In this document: one piece after another, positions 15,648 to 23,101 of the stretch
Layout of the letters: the number at the start of each line of letters is the position of its first letter
How positions within the stretch are numbered: position 1 is the stretch's first letter
Origin: Pseudoroseomonas aestuarii
GTDB lineage: Bacteria; Pseudomonadota; Alphaproteobacteria; Acetobacterales; Acetobacteraceae
Assembly: GCF_042651065.1 (NCBI RefSeq)
Contig: NZ_JBHSCH010000004.1
Location: 1 to 64,000 of the forward strand
Direction of reading: 5' to 3'
DNA: 64,000 nucleotides
Position numbers and translations under genes: made by a program
The notes under the pieces: generated by a model
Database searches by the model: none
Seen by the model: the letters and a program-made list of their open reading frames with translations, nothing else
Told to the model about the DNA's origin: nothing

Positions 15648-16055
15648 TCAGGCGGGGTGGAAGTCCATCGCCACGCCGTTGATGCAGTAGCGCAGATGCG
15701 TGGGCGGCGGGCCGTCGGGGAAGACATGGCCCAGATGGCTGCCGCAGCTGGCGCAATGGACCTCGGTGCGCACCATGCCGTGGCTCATGTCCCGGCTGAC
15801 GCCGACGGCGCCTTCCAGCGGCGCGCCGAAGCTCGGCCAGCCGGTGCCGCTCTCGAACTTCCCCTCGGTGCTGAACAGCGGCTGGTCGCAGCCGGCGCAG
15901 GTGAAGGTGCCGGCGCGCTTCTCGTGCAGCAGGGCGCAGCTGCCCGGGCGCTCCGTGCCGTGGGCGCGCATCACCCGGTACTGCTCGGGTGTCAGGCGGG
16001 CGCGCCATTCCGCCTCGGTCCGCGTCACCGGGTAGGTGATGGTGTTGGTATCCAT
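15648..16055 (-). CDS. msrB: Peptide-methionine (R)-S-oxide reductase MsrB
   Basis: MsrB repairs oxidised methionine (R-sulfoxide) in proteins. The 135 residues are full length, with zinc-binding pairs Cys53/Cys56 (CAGC) and Cys101/Cys104 (CASC), the core GTGWPSF, and catalytic Cys124 in LRYCINGVAMDF. The usual RYCINSASL is slightly changed to RYCINGVAM. It is divergent from a thioesterase gene across a 190-base gap. A stand-alone gene; msrA is not in this window. Confidence 0.96.
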   Translation of the reverse strand: MDTNTITYPVTRTEAEWRARLTPEQYRVMRAHGTERPGSCALLHEKRAGTFTCAGCDQPLFSTEGKFESGTGWPSFGAPLEGAVGVSRDMSHGMVRTEVHCASCGSHLGHVFPDGPPPTHLRYCINGVAMDFHPA

Positions 16056-16153
16056 GCGGCGTCTCCCTCGGATGCGGGTGGCCCGGCAGGCCCGGGCCGC
16101 GGACCCGCATATCGGGTGGCGGGGGGGTGCTGTCGAGGCCCCGGGCGCATGGC

Positions 16154-16219
16154 TTGACGGGCCGTGGCGGGCGCGCATACTCGGCCAGCAAAAATGGAAC
16201 GTTATTCCGCTTAGCGGAA
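16154..16219 (+). promoter_or_regulatory. Sigma-70-type promoter with operator before the thioesterase / CoA-transferase genes
   Basis: A TTGACG -35 box (16154-16159) and CATACT -10 box (16176-16181) are 16 bases apart. Immediately downstream lie two overlapping palindromes: GGAA-N5-TTCC (16196-16208) and TTCCGC-TTA-GCGGAA (16205-16219). A repressor there would sit on the start site. The second form resembles symmetric sites used by IclR-type regulators, but the regulator is not identified. Confidence 0.55.
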
Positions 16220-16245
16220 ATGATGGCGCCAAGAGGAACGATCCC

Positions 16246-16710
16246 ATGCCCCCTCCGGGCGCAGACATCTCCACCGCCAGCCCGCCCTCCTCCGGCACGG
16301 GCGCCTTCGACCCCGCCGGCGCCGGCTGGCAACCCCGGGGCAACTCCAACTTTTCCACCCTGGTCGGCCCGCTCTGGGCCCGGCGCGAGGGCGAGAGCTG
16401 GGCCTATGGCTTCCTCGCCGGGCCGCAACACAGCAATGCGCGCGGCATCGTGCATGGCGGCATGCTGGTGACGCTGGCCGACAACGCGCTCGGCCTCGTC
16501 GTGCACGAGGCGTCGGGGCGCCAGCCGGCCGTGACGATGCAGCTCAACACCCACTTCCTCTCCGCGGCGCATCCGGGCGAGTTCGTCGAGGCGCGCGGCG
16601 AGGTGATGCGGCGTGGCCGCTCGGTGATGTTCGTGCGCGGCACGCTGACCGTGGGAGACCGCATGGTGCTGGCGGCGGACGGGATCTGGAAGCTGCTCGG
16701 CGCGCGCTGA
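16246..16710 (+). CDS. PaaI-family hot-dog thioesterase
   Basis: A 154-residue hot-dog thioesterase. The family motif HGGMLVTLADNALGLVV is at about residues 71-87, followed by TMQLNTHFLSAAHPGEFVEARGEV typical of PaaI/YdiI proteins. It probably hydrolyses an acyl-CoA in the cytoplasm. The start at 16246 follows AGAGGA. The CoA-transferase pair begins 70 bases downstream, so it may release CoA from a product or dead-end intermediate of that pathway. Confidence 0.88.
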   Translation: MPPPGADISTASPPSSGTGAFDPAGAGWQPRGNSNFSTLVGPLWARREGESWAYGFLAGPQHSNARGIVHGGMLVTLADNALGLVVHEASGRQPAVTMQLNTHFLSAAHPGEFVEARGEVMRRGRSVMFVRGTLTVGDRMVLAADGIWKLLGAR

Positions 16711-16780
16711 CCGCCCGCCGCGCGCCACCAGGCGAGAAGACGGCCGCAGGGCCGCAAACACAGGGAGGACCGGCAGCGCA

Positions 16781-17458
16781 ATGCTGGACAGGCGCGTCGC
16801 ATCGTTCACGGAGGCCATCGCCGGCATCGGCCATGGCGCCACCATCATGCTGGGCGGCTTCGGCGGCGCCGGCACGCCGCTCGGGCTGGTCGCCGCGGTG
16901 CATCGCGCCGGGCTGCGCGACCTGACGGTGATCGCCAACAATGGCGGCAGCGCGGAGCCGGACCTGCGCATCTGGCTGGAGGCGGGGCAGGTGCGCAAGC
17001 TCGTCTGCTCCTACCCCAAGTCCAAGCTGCACACGACGGCGAGCTTCACCACCCTCTACATGGCCGGCAAGATCGAGTTGGAACTGGTGCCGCAGGGCAC
17101 GCTGGTGGAGCGGATGCGCTGCGCCGGCGCCGGGCTCGGCGGCTTCTACACCCCCGTCGGCGCCGGCACCGCCCTGGCCGAGGGCAAGGAGACGCGCATG
17201 ATCGACGGGCGCGAGCATGTGCTGGAGATGCCGCTCTCCGCCGACGTGGCGCTGCTGCGCGGCCGGCAGGCGGACCGCCTGGGCAACCTCACCTACAACA
17301 AGACCGCCCGCAACTTCGCCCCCGTGATGGCCACCGCCGCGAAGCTGGTGGTGGTCGAGGTGGAGGAATTTGTCGAGCTCGGCGCGCTGGACCCGGAGGC
17401 GGTGGTGACGCCCGGCATCTTCGTGGACCGCGTGGTGCAGAGGGAGGCGCCGCAATGA
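16781..17458 (+). CDS. 3-oxoacid CoA-transferase, subunit A (PcaI/ScoA type)
   Basis: The 225-residue alpha subunit of a family I CoA-transferase, which moves CoA from succinyl-CoA to a 3-oxoacid. GGFGGAGTPLGLVAAVH near the N-terminus forms the CoA site; NNGGSAEPDLRIW and the central YTPVGAGT region are characteristic. It overlaps subunit B by four bases (ATGA, 17455-17458). Candidates are 3-oxoadipate (PcaI) or acetoacetate (ScoA). No other protocatechuate genes are present, so the substrate is left open. Confidence 0.92.
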   Translation: MLDRRVASFTEAIAGIGHGATIMLGGFGGAGTPLGLVAAVHRAGLRDLTVIANNGGSAEPDLRIWLEAGQVRKLVCSYPKSKLHTTASFTTLYMAGKIELELVPQGTLVERMRCAGAGLGGFYTPVGAGTALAEGKETRMIDGREHVLEMPLSADVALLRGRQADRLGNLTYNKTARNFAPVMATAAKLVVVEVEEFVELGALDPEAVVTPGIFVDRVVQREAPQ

Positions 17459-18117
17459 GCACGCCGCTGAACCGCGAGCAGATGGCCCGCCGCGTGGCCC
17501 GCGCCATTCCAGACGGCGCCTTCGTCAACCTCGGCATCGGCCTGCCGGACATGGTGCCGGACCATATCCCGCCCGAGAACGAGATCTTCCTGCACAGCGA
17601 GAACGGCATCCTGCATGTCGGGGCGCGCCCGCCGGCCGGGCAGGAGAACTGGGACCTGATCAACGCCGGCAAGCAGCCGGTGAGCCTGCGGAGCGGCGGC
17701 AGCTTCTTCGACAGCGCGCTGAGCTTCGCGATGATGCGGGGCGGCCATCTCGACGTCTCGGTGCTGGGCGCCTTCCAGGTCTCCGAGGCGGGCGACCTCG
17801 CCAACTGGTCCACCGGCCTCGGCGAAGGCGTGCCGGCGGTGGGCGGGGCGATGGACCTCGCCGTGGGCGCCAGGCAGATCTGGGTGATGATGGAGCACAC
17901 GGCGCGGGATGGCAGCCCACGCATCCTGCGCCAGTGCCGCTACCCGCTAACGGCCACCGGCGTGGTGAAGCGCATCTTCACCAACCTCGCGGTGATCGCC
18001 GTGCGGCCGGAGGGGCTGGAGGTGGAGGAGATCCTGCCCGGCCTCGGCCTGGACGAATTGCAGGCGCGCACGGAGGCCACGCTGCGCGCGGGCGCCATGC
18101 GGCCGCTGGAAGCCTGA
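17455..18117 (+). CDS. 3-oxoacid CoA-transferase, subunit B (PcaJ/ScoB type)
   Basis: The 220-residue beta subunit that carries the catalytic glutamate. The motif SENG with Glu49 is the nucleophile that forms the glutamyl-CoA thioester. The stretch FAMMRGGHLDVSVLGAFQVS is shared by PcaJ and ScoB proteins. Directly coupled to subunit A. It ends before a gap with a strong hairpin facing the convergent metallo-hydrolase gene. Details of the GAFQVSEAGDLANWSTG segment look somewhat more PcaJ-like, but this is a weak discriminator. Confidence 0.93.
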   Translation: MSTPLNREQMARRVARAIPDGAFVNLGIGLPDMVPDHIPPENEIFLHSENGILHVGARPPAGQENWDLINAGKQPVSLRSGGSFFDSALSFAMMRGGHLDVSVLGAFQVSEAGDLANWSTGLGEGVPAVGGAMDLAVGARQIWVMMEHTARDGSPRILRQCRYPLTATGVVKRIFTNLAVIAVRPEGLEVEEILPGLGLDELQARTEATLRAGAMRPLEA

Positions 18118-18198
18118 GCGGCGCCCGGCGAGCCGTCCGGCCGGGGCGGCGGCGGGCGCCACGCCCCGGGTGAGGCGCCACGTCGGCCAATATTTGTC

Positions 18199-18212
18199 AT
18201 AATGTTCATTAT
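18199..18212. repeat. AT-rich palindrome in a convergent gap
   Basis: ATAATG-TT-CATTAT, a perfect inverted repeat in an AT-rich block of about 40 bases downstream of the CoA-transferase. No promoter or gene start is close enough to make it an obvious operator. Confidence 0.35.
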
Positions 18213-18238
18213 AAGTCATAGACGGACGGCATGGTGAA

Positions 18239-18267
18239 GCACCCCGGAGCGTCCTGCTCCGGGGTGC
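18239..18267. terminator. Strong 12-bp hairpin between convergent genes
   Basis: GCACCCCGGAGC (18239-18250) pairs perfectly with GCTCCGGGGTGC (18256-18267) around a 5-base loop. It starts just 7 bases past the minus-strand stop of the metallo-hydrolase gene (18275). There is no T-run, as often seen in very GC-rich genomes. Confidence 0.65.
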
Positions 18268-18274
18268 GGACGCA

Positions 18275-19279
18275 TCAGCCGGCGCTTGTCAGGTCCATCG
18301 GCTCCGGCACCCAGACATAGCCCTCGCCGGCCTTCGCCACATGGCCGAGCCCCGGCCAGGGGAAGTGGTAGGACAGCACCGCCTGCCGGTCCGTCGCCAG
18401 CCGGTCGAGCATGCGGCTGCGCGACTGGGCGGAGAGCTTCGGATCGGTGTCGAAGGAGAATTCCCACAGCGGCCGCTGCAGCAGCAGGATGTGGTGGTGC
18501 GCCAGGTCGCCCGTGTAGACCATGCTCTGGCCATCGCTCTCGATGGTGTAGCAGGTGTGGCCGACCGTATGGCCCGGCGTGGAGATGGCGGTGATGCCGG
18601 GCACCACCTCCGCCCCGTCCTTCACCATCACCATGCGGTCGCGATAGGCGGAGAGGTTCTTCTTCGCGCCATCGATGAAGCTGGTCATGAAGGCCGGGCC
18701 GCGCTTGTTGCTGTCATCCGTCCAGTAGCGGAGATCGGCCTCGCTCAGCGCCACCTGCGCGTTGGGGAAGACGCGGTTGCCGGCGGCGTCCACCAGGCCC
18801 CAGCAATGGTCGCAATGCGCGTGGCTGAGCACCACGAGGTCGATCTGCTCCGGCTGGATGCCGGCGGCGCGCATGTTGGCCAGCATCCGCCCCGTGGTGG
18901 GGCCGAACATCTTGCTGTCCGCCCCCATGCTCTCGCCCATGCCGGTGTCGAACAGGATGAGCTGGCGGCCGGTGTTCAGCACCAGCACGTTCTGCTCCAG
19001 CGTCGCGGCGTCGGGGGGCAGGAAGTTGCCGCGCAGCAGGCCCACGATCTCCTCCGGCGGCGAGGCCGGGAAGGCCGGCTCCGGCTTGCCGAGCGGCAGG
19101 CGCCCGTCGGAGATCACCGTGGCCTCGTAGCCGCCGAGGCGGAAGCGGTACCAGGCGGGCGGCACGTCGTTGCGGAACGGGGCGGCGGCCTCGGCGTGCC
19201 AGCTGGCGGCGGGCAGCAGCCCGGCACCGACGGCAAGGCCCGTGGCGGCGCGCAACAGGGTGCGGCGATCCATCGTCAT
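18275..19279 (-). CDS. Exported metallo-beta-lactamase-fold hydrolase
   Basis: A 334-residue MBL-fold protein with a twin-arginine leader (MDRRTLLRAATG, then a hydrophobic stretch and AEA at residues 29-31), predicting Tat export to the periplasm. The metal site HAHCDH gives His153, His155, Asp157 and His158; GHTVGHT supplies the next ligand His and YTGDLAHH the bridging Asp. The start at 19279 follows GGAGGAG (19287-19293). Relatives include lactonases and generic MBL hydrolases; the substrate cannot be told. Two 15-bp tandem repeats lie just upstream of the ribosome site. Confidence 0.88.
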   Translation of the reverse strand: MTMDRRTLLRAATGLAVGAGLLPAASWHAEAAAPFRNDVPPAWYRFRLGGYEATVISDGRLPLGKPEPAFPASPPEEIVGLLRGNFLPPDAATLEQNVLVLNTGRQLILFDTGMGESMGADSKMFGPTTGRMLANMRAAGIQPEQIDLVVLSHAHCDHCWGLVDAAGNRVFPNAQVALSEADLRYWTDDSNKRGPAFMTSFIDGAKKNLSAYRDRMVMVKDGAEVVPGITAISTPGHTVGHTCYTIESDGQSMVYTGDLAHHHILLLQRPLWEFSFDTDPKLSAQSRSRMLDRLATDRQAVLSYHFPWPGLGHVAKAGEGYVWVPEPMDLTSAG

Positions 19280-19296
19280 GGTCGTACTCCTCCGGT

Positions 19297-19326
19297 GTTG
19301 TTTTTGCTGATGTTGTTTTCGCTGAG
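19297..19326. repeat. Two 15-bp tandem repeats in the metallo-hydrolase leader
   Basis: GTTGTTTTTGCTGAT (19297-19311) and GTTGTTTTCGCTGAG (19312-19326) are head to tail, with two differences. They start 4 bases beyond the ribosome site of the minus-strand MBL gene, so they lie in its 5' leader or promoter. Confidence 0.6.
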
Positions 19327-19548
19327 GCATGTTTCTGAGGCAGCGGGGCCGCGCACGCCGCGGGCCCTTCGCCTGGCCCGGAGGAGCGAGGCGCGGGAGA
19401 TCCCGGCGCCACATCAAGACCGTATCGAATCCGGCGCGGGCTGAACAGGGGGCGCCCTGCCCCTCTGGCAGGCCGGGCCGGCCTGCCGCACTATGCCACC
19501 CGCGCCGCCGGCACGCGCCGCGCGCCGAACCTCCAGGAGACCTGACGG

Positions 19549-19893
19549 ATGACCATTCAGCGCCACGGCCGCACCCCCATCATGCACCGCTTCGTCGAGC
19601 ACAACGGCGTGCTCTATGTCGGCGGGCTGGTGGCGGAGGACCGCAGCCAGGGCATGAAGAGCCAGACCGAGCAGGTGCTGGCGCGCTTCGGCAAGCTGCT
19701 GGACGAGGTGGGCAGCGATCGCGGCAAGGTGCTCGCCGCCACCATCTACATCACCGACATGGCGCTGAAGGACGAGATGAACGCGGCCTGGACCGCCTTC
19801 TTCGGCGACGACCTGCCGACCCGCGCCACCATCGGCGTCGCCGATCTCGGGCCGAACACGCTGATCGAGGTGGTGTTCACCGCAGCCCGCTGA
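19549..19893 (+). CDS. RidA-family (YjgF/UK114) protein
   Basis: A 114-residue RidA-fold protein. The family C-terminal signature DLPTRATIGVADLGPNTLIEVVF carries the conserved arginine that binds the carboxylate of imine intermediates. Family members deaminate reactive enamines/imines or act in side pathways on 3-oxo and amino acids. CAGGAGA lies shortly upstream of the ATG. It is a single gene between the divergent MBL gene and the convergent ArsR gene, so its partner pathway is not evident. Confidence 0.9.
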   Translation: MTIQRHGRTPIMHRFVEHNGVLYVGGLVAEDRSQGMKSQTEQVLARFGKLLDEVGSDRGKVLAATIYITDMALKDEMNAAWTAFFGDDLPTRATIGVADLGPNTLIEVVFTAAR

Positions 19894-19955
19894 GCGGCAG
19901 CGCCGGGGGAGGGCGACGGAACTCCTCCCCCCGGCACTCCCATCATCTGGGCCTG

Positions 19956-20276
19956 TCAGGAAGCCGGGCTGGTCCGGGATTCCAGCGCCAGCACCGTGTC
20001 CAGCAGGCCGGGGAAGCGCTCCGCCATCTCGTCGCGCAGCGCCACGACGCAGCGCGTGCCTTCCCGGCGGTGCCGCACCAGCCCCGCCTGCCGCAGCACC
20101 TTCATGTGATGCGAGAGGGTGGAGGGCGAGACGCCCGCCTCGAACGCGCCCCAGCCGCGCTCCCCTTCCGCCGCCAGGGCGGCCAGGATGCGCAGCCGCA
20201 GCGGGTCGCTCAGCGCGTGCAGCACCTCGGTCAGCGGCACCGCGCCGATCTCGGGATGCGGATAGGGGTCTTGCAT
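19956..20276 (-). CDS. ArsR-family transcriptional repressor
   Basis: A 106-residue winged-helix regulator: EVLHALSDPLRLRILAAL, then the recognition helix VSPSTLSHHMKVLRQAGLVRHRREGTRC. No metal-binding CxC motif is visible, so it may sense an organic electrophile or thiol state rather than metal. It is divergent from the Old Yellow Enzyme gene across 94 bases that contain a 10-bp inverted repeat, its likely operator. Control of the enzyme next door is inferred from this layout. Confidence 0.92.
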   Translation of the reverse strand: MQDPYPHPEIGAVPLTEVLHALSDPLRLRILAALAAEGERGWGAFEAGVSPSTLSHHMKVLRQAGLVRHRREGTRCVVALRDEMAERFPGLLDTVLALESRTSPAS

Positions 20277-20294
20277 CCGGCTCGTCTCCTCCTA

Positions 20295-20325
20295 GTTGTT
20301 CGATATTCGACGATCATCGAACAAC
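20295..20325. promoter_or_regulatory. ArsR operator shared by divergent arsR-type and Old Yellow Enzyme genes
   Basis: GTTGTTCGAT (20295-20304) and ATCGAACAAC (20316-20325) are perfect 10-bp inverted arms with an 11-base spacer. The site begins 19 bases before the ArsR start codon and ends 45 bases before the enzyme start, well placed to repress both. Confidence 0.7.
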
Positions 20326-20370
20326 GGGCACCCTCCCGGTTCCCGTCACGCCTGGACGAGATATAGCGCA

Positions 20371-21438
20371 ATGCCCACACTGTTCGACCCCATCCGCCTC
20401 GGCGCGATCGAGGCGCCCAACCGCATCATCATGGCCCCCCTCACCCGCTCCCGCGCCACGCCGGACCGGGTGCCGACGCCGATGATGCGCGACTACTACG
20501 TGCAGCGCGCCTCCGCCGGGCTGATCCTGTCCGAGGCCACCTCGGTCACGCCGATGGGCGTGGGCTATGCCAACACCCCCGGCATCTGGTCCGAGGCGCA
20601 GGTCGAGGGCTGGAAGATGATCACCGACGCCGTGCACGCGGCCGGCGGGCGGATCATGCTGCAGCTCTGGCATGTCGGCCGCATCTCCGACCCCATCTTC
20701 CTCGACGGCGCCCTGCCCGTGGCGCCGAGCGCCATCCAGCCGGCCGGCCATGTCAGCCTGGTGCGGCCGCAGCGCCCCTATGTGACGCCCCGCGCGCTGG
20801 AGACGGACGAGATCCCCGGCATCGTCGCCGCCTACCGCCGCGGCGCCGAGAACGCGCAGCGCGCCGGCTTCGACGGCGTCGAGATCCATGGCGCCAATGG
20901 CTACCTGCTCGACCAGTTCCTCCAGGATTCCACCAACCGCCGCACCGACGAGTATGGCGGCCCGGTCGAGAACCGCGCCCGGCTGATGCTGGAAGTGACG
21001 GACGCCGCCATCGGCGTCTGGGGCGCCGACCGGGTGGGCATGCACCTCGCCCCCCGCGCCGACAGCCACGACATGGGCGACAGCGACCGCCTCGCTACCT
21101 TCGGCTACGTGGCGCGCGAACTGGGCCGGCGGAAGATCGCCTTCCTCTTCGCCCGCGAGCACGAGGCGCCGGACCGCATCGGCCCGCAGCTGCGTGCGGC
21201 CTTCGGCGGCCCCTTCATCGCCAATGAGCGCTTCTCGCCTGAGCAGGCGGCGGCGGATCTGGCGGAGGGCCGGGCGGATGCCATCAGCTTTGGCCTGAAG
21301 TTCATCGCCAACCCGGACCTGCCGGAGCGCCTGCGCCTGGGCGCGCCGCTGAACGAGGTGAACCGCGACACCCTCTACGCCGGCGGCGCCGAGGGCTATG
21401 TGGACTATCCGGCGCTGGACGCCGCCAAGGCGGCCTGA
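20371..21438 (+). CDS. Old Yellow Enzyme-family alkene reductase (NemA-like)
   Basis: A 355-residue FMN-dependent ene-reductase that reduces activated C=C bonds (enones, nitro-esters, quinone-like electrophiles) with NAD(P)H. The barrel begins NRIIMAPLTRSRA. Substrate-binding residues His173 and Asn176 and proton donor Tyr178 are in EIHGANGYLLDQF, followed by DSTNRRTDEYGG. The C-terminal FMN phosphate region (ADAISFGLKFIANPDLPERLR) is intact. Paired with a divergent ArsR repressor and a shared operator, it probably answers electrophile stress. Confidence 0.94.
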   Translation: MPTLFDPIRLGAIEAPNRIIMAPLTRSRATPDRVPTPMMRDYYVQRASAGLILSEATSVTPMGVGYANTPGIWSEAQVEGWKMITDAVHAAGGRIMLQLWHVGRISDPIFLDGALPVAPSAIQPAGHVSLVRPQRPYVTPRALETDEIPGIVAAYRRGAENAQRAGFDGVEIHGANGYLLDQFLQDSTNRRTDEYGGPVENRARLMLEVTDAAIGVWGADRVGMHLAPRADSHDMGDSDRLATFGYVARELGRRKIAFLFAREHEAPDRIGPQLRAAFGGPFIANERFSPEQAAADLAEGRADAISFGLKFIANPDLPERLRLGAPLNEVNRDTLYAGGAEGYVDYPALDAAKAA

Positions 21439-21523
21439 GCGGGGCGGGGGCTGGCGGGCCCGCGCCCGCCGCCCCATCTCCGGGCTGGAAGTCCCGGTGC
21501 CCCTTCATGCTAGGCTGGCCGCC

Positions 21524-22090
21524 ATGAACCTCGCCTATCGCAAGCCGATGAGCCTGTCGGAGTTCCTCGACTGGGAGGAAGGCCAGGAGCTGCGCTTCGA
21601 GTTCGACGGCGCCCGGCCCGTGGCCATGGTGGGCGGCACGCGGGCGCACGCCTTCATCCAGCGCAACCTCGCCATCTCGGTGGGCGGGCGGCTGCGCGGG
21701 AAGCCCTGCCAGTTCGCGGGGTCGGACCTGAAGGTGCTGGTGGCGGGCAGCATCCGCTACCCGGACGGGCTGGTGACCTGCACCCCCGCCGCCAATGACA
21801 GCACCCTGGTGCGGGACCCGGTGGTGGTGTTCGAGGTACTGAGCAACAGCACCGCCGGCACGGACCGCATCACCAAGAACCACGAATACGCCGCCACCCC
21901 CTCCATCCGCCGCTACGTGATGCTGGAGCAGGACCGCATCGCCGCGACCGTCTTCGCCCGCATGGGCGAGGACTGGGTGGGCCATGTGCTGCGCGCCGAT
22001 GCGGTGCTGGAGATGCCCGAGATCGGCCTCTCCATCCCGCTCGCCGAGCTCTACGAGGGGCTCAGCTTCGGCGAGGCGGAGGAGGGGTAG
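21524..22090 (+). CDS. Uma2-family endonuclease-fold protein (DUF820)
   Basis: A 188-residue protein of the Uma2 family, which has a restriction-endonuclease-like fold. Visible family features are MSLSEFLDWEE near the N-terminus, the acidic YPDGLV motif around residue 84 and the VVFEVLSNST strand with Glu, the probable PD-(D/E)xK site. The function of Uma2 proteins is not established. It is a single gene, convergent with the keto-deoxyarabonate dehydratase gene (19-base gap). No toxin or restriction partner is visible. Confidence 0.85.
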   Translation: MNLAYRKPMSLSEFLDWEEGQELRFEFDGARPVAMVGGTRAHAFIQRNLAISVGGRLRGKPCQFAGSDLKVLVAGSIRYPDGLVTCTPAANDSTLVRDPVVVFEVLSNSTAGTDRITKNHEYAATPSIRRYVMLEQDRIAATVFARMGEDWVGHVLRADAVLEMPEIGLSIPLAELYEGLSFGEAEEG

Positions 22091-22109
22091 GCCCCCTCCC
22101 CGGCCCTGG

Positions 22110-23033
22110 TCAGCGGCCCCAGCGCAGCACCATCGGGTCCAGCGCCCGCGCCGTCTCCAGCAGCCCCTCGCGCACCTTGGGGTGCAGCGGCGCCACGGGG
22201 TGGCGCGGCGCGTCGCAGCCGATGATGCCGCCCGCCTGCATCAGCGCCTTGGCCGCCAGCAGCCCGGCCTGGCGGTTCTCATAGTTGATCAGCGGCAGCC
22301 AGCGGGCATAGCCGGCCATCGCCGCCTCGCGCCGGCCGGCGCGGTAATCCTCCAGGATGGGCTTGATGCCGTCCGGGTAGCCGCCGCCGGTCATGCTGCC
22401 GGTGGCTCCCGCCTCCAGGTCGGGGAAGAGGGTGATCGCCTCCTCGCCATCCCACGGCCCCTCGATCGCGTCGCCGCCCAGCGCGATCAACTCGCGCAGC
22501 TTGGTCGCGGCACCGGCGGTCTCGATCTTGAAGTAGGAAACCTGCTCGATCTCCCGCGCCATCTTCGCCAGGAAGGGGGCGGAAAGCGGCGTGCCGGCCA
22601 CCGGCGCGTCCTGGATCATGATCGGAATGCCGATGGCATCCGAGACAGCCTGGAAGAACGCCTGCACGCCCGCCTCGCCGACGCGGATGGTGGCGCCGTG
22701 ATAGGGCGGCATGACCATCACCATCGCCGCGCCCTGCGCCTCGGCACGGCGGCTGCGCTCGGCACAGACGCGCGAGCTGAAATGCGTGGTGGTGACGATT
22801 ACCGGCACGCGGCCCGCCACATGCTTCAGGATCGCCGCCGTCAGCACCTCGCGCTCCTCGTCGGAGAGCACGAACTGCTCGGAGAAATTGGCCAGGATGC
22901 ACAGGCCATCCGAGCCGGCATCGATCATGAAGTCCACGGCGCGGAGCTGGCCAGGCAGGTCGAGCGCGCCGCTCTCGTCGAAGATGGTCGGCACGACGGG
23001 GAACACGCCGCGGTAGCGGGGGGGGGTGGGCAT
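22110..23033 (-). CDS. L-2-keto-3-deoxyarabonate dehydratase-like (DapA/NAL superfamily)
   Basis: A 307-residue (beta/alpha)8 lyase. The Schiff-base lysine is Lys169 (VSYFKIE) and the tyrosine of the proton relay is Tyr111 (MPPYHG). FMIDAGSDGLCILANFSEQF and QDAPVAGTPLS closely resemble L-2-keto-3-deoxyarabonate dehydratase (AraD of the non-phosphorylative L-arabinose route), which forms 2-oxoglutarate semialdehyde. The adjacent upstream gene is an L-arabonate dehydratase-type enzyme, giving two consecutive pathway steps. GAGGGAG precedes the ATG. Dihydrodipicolinate synthase itself is unlikely given this context. Confidence 0.85.
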   Translation of the reverse strand: MPTPPRYRGVFPVVPTIFDESGALDLPGQLRAVDFMIDAGSDGLCILANFSEQFVLSDEEREVLTAAILKHVAGRVPVIVTTTHFSSRVCAERSRRAEAQGAAMVMVMPPYHGATIRVGEAGVQAFFQAVSDAIGIPIMIQDAPVAGTPLSAPFLAKMAREIEQVSYFKIETAGAATKLRELIALGGDAIEGPWDGEEAITLFPDLEAGATGSMTGGGYPDGIKPILEDYRAGRREAAMAGYARWLPLINYENRQAGLLAAKALMQAGGIIGCDAPRHPVAPLHPKVREGLLETARALDPMVLRWGR

Positions 23034-23053
23034 TTCTTTTACTCCCTCAAACA

Positions 23054-23097
23054 AAAGAAGGCCGGGGGAAGGAATTCCCCCGGACCCCCATCTTTTT
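23054..23097 (-). repeat. Palindromic hairpin element between two pentose-pathway genes
   Basis: A stem of CCGGGGGAA (23062-23070) with TTCCCCCGG (23075-23083) is flanked by outer arms AAAAGA (from about 23055) and TCTTTT (23092-23097). On the minus strand the hairpin is followed by a T-rich run, like an intrinsic terminator or attenuator, between the dehydratase and the downstream lyase gene. It may lower expression of the second gene. Confidence 0.55.
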
Positions 23098-23101
23098 TCT
23101 G

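Noticed and set aside
18199..18212. AT-rich palindrome as an operator
   Set aside because: It is far from any gene start, between two convergent genes; kept only as a repeat.
22110..23033. Dihydrodipicolinate synthase (dapA)
   Set aside because: Sequence details and the adjacent arabonate dehydratase favour the keto-deoxyarabonate branch.
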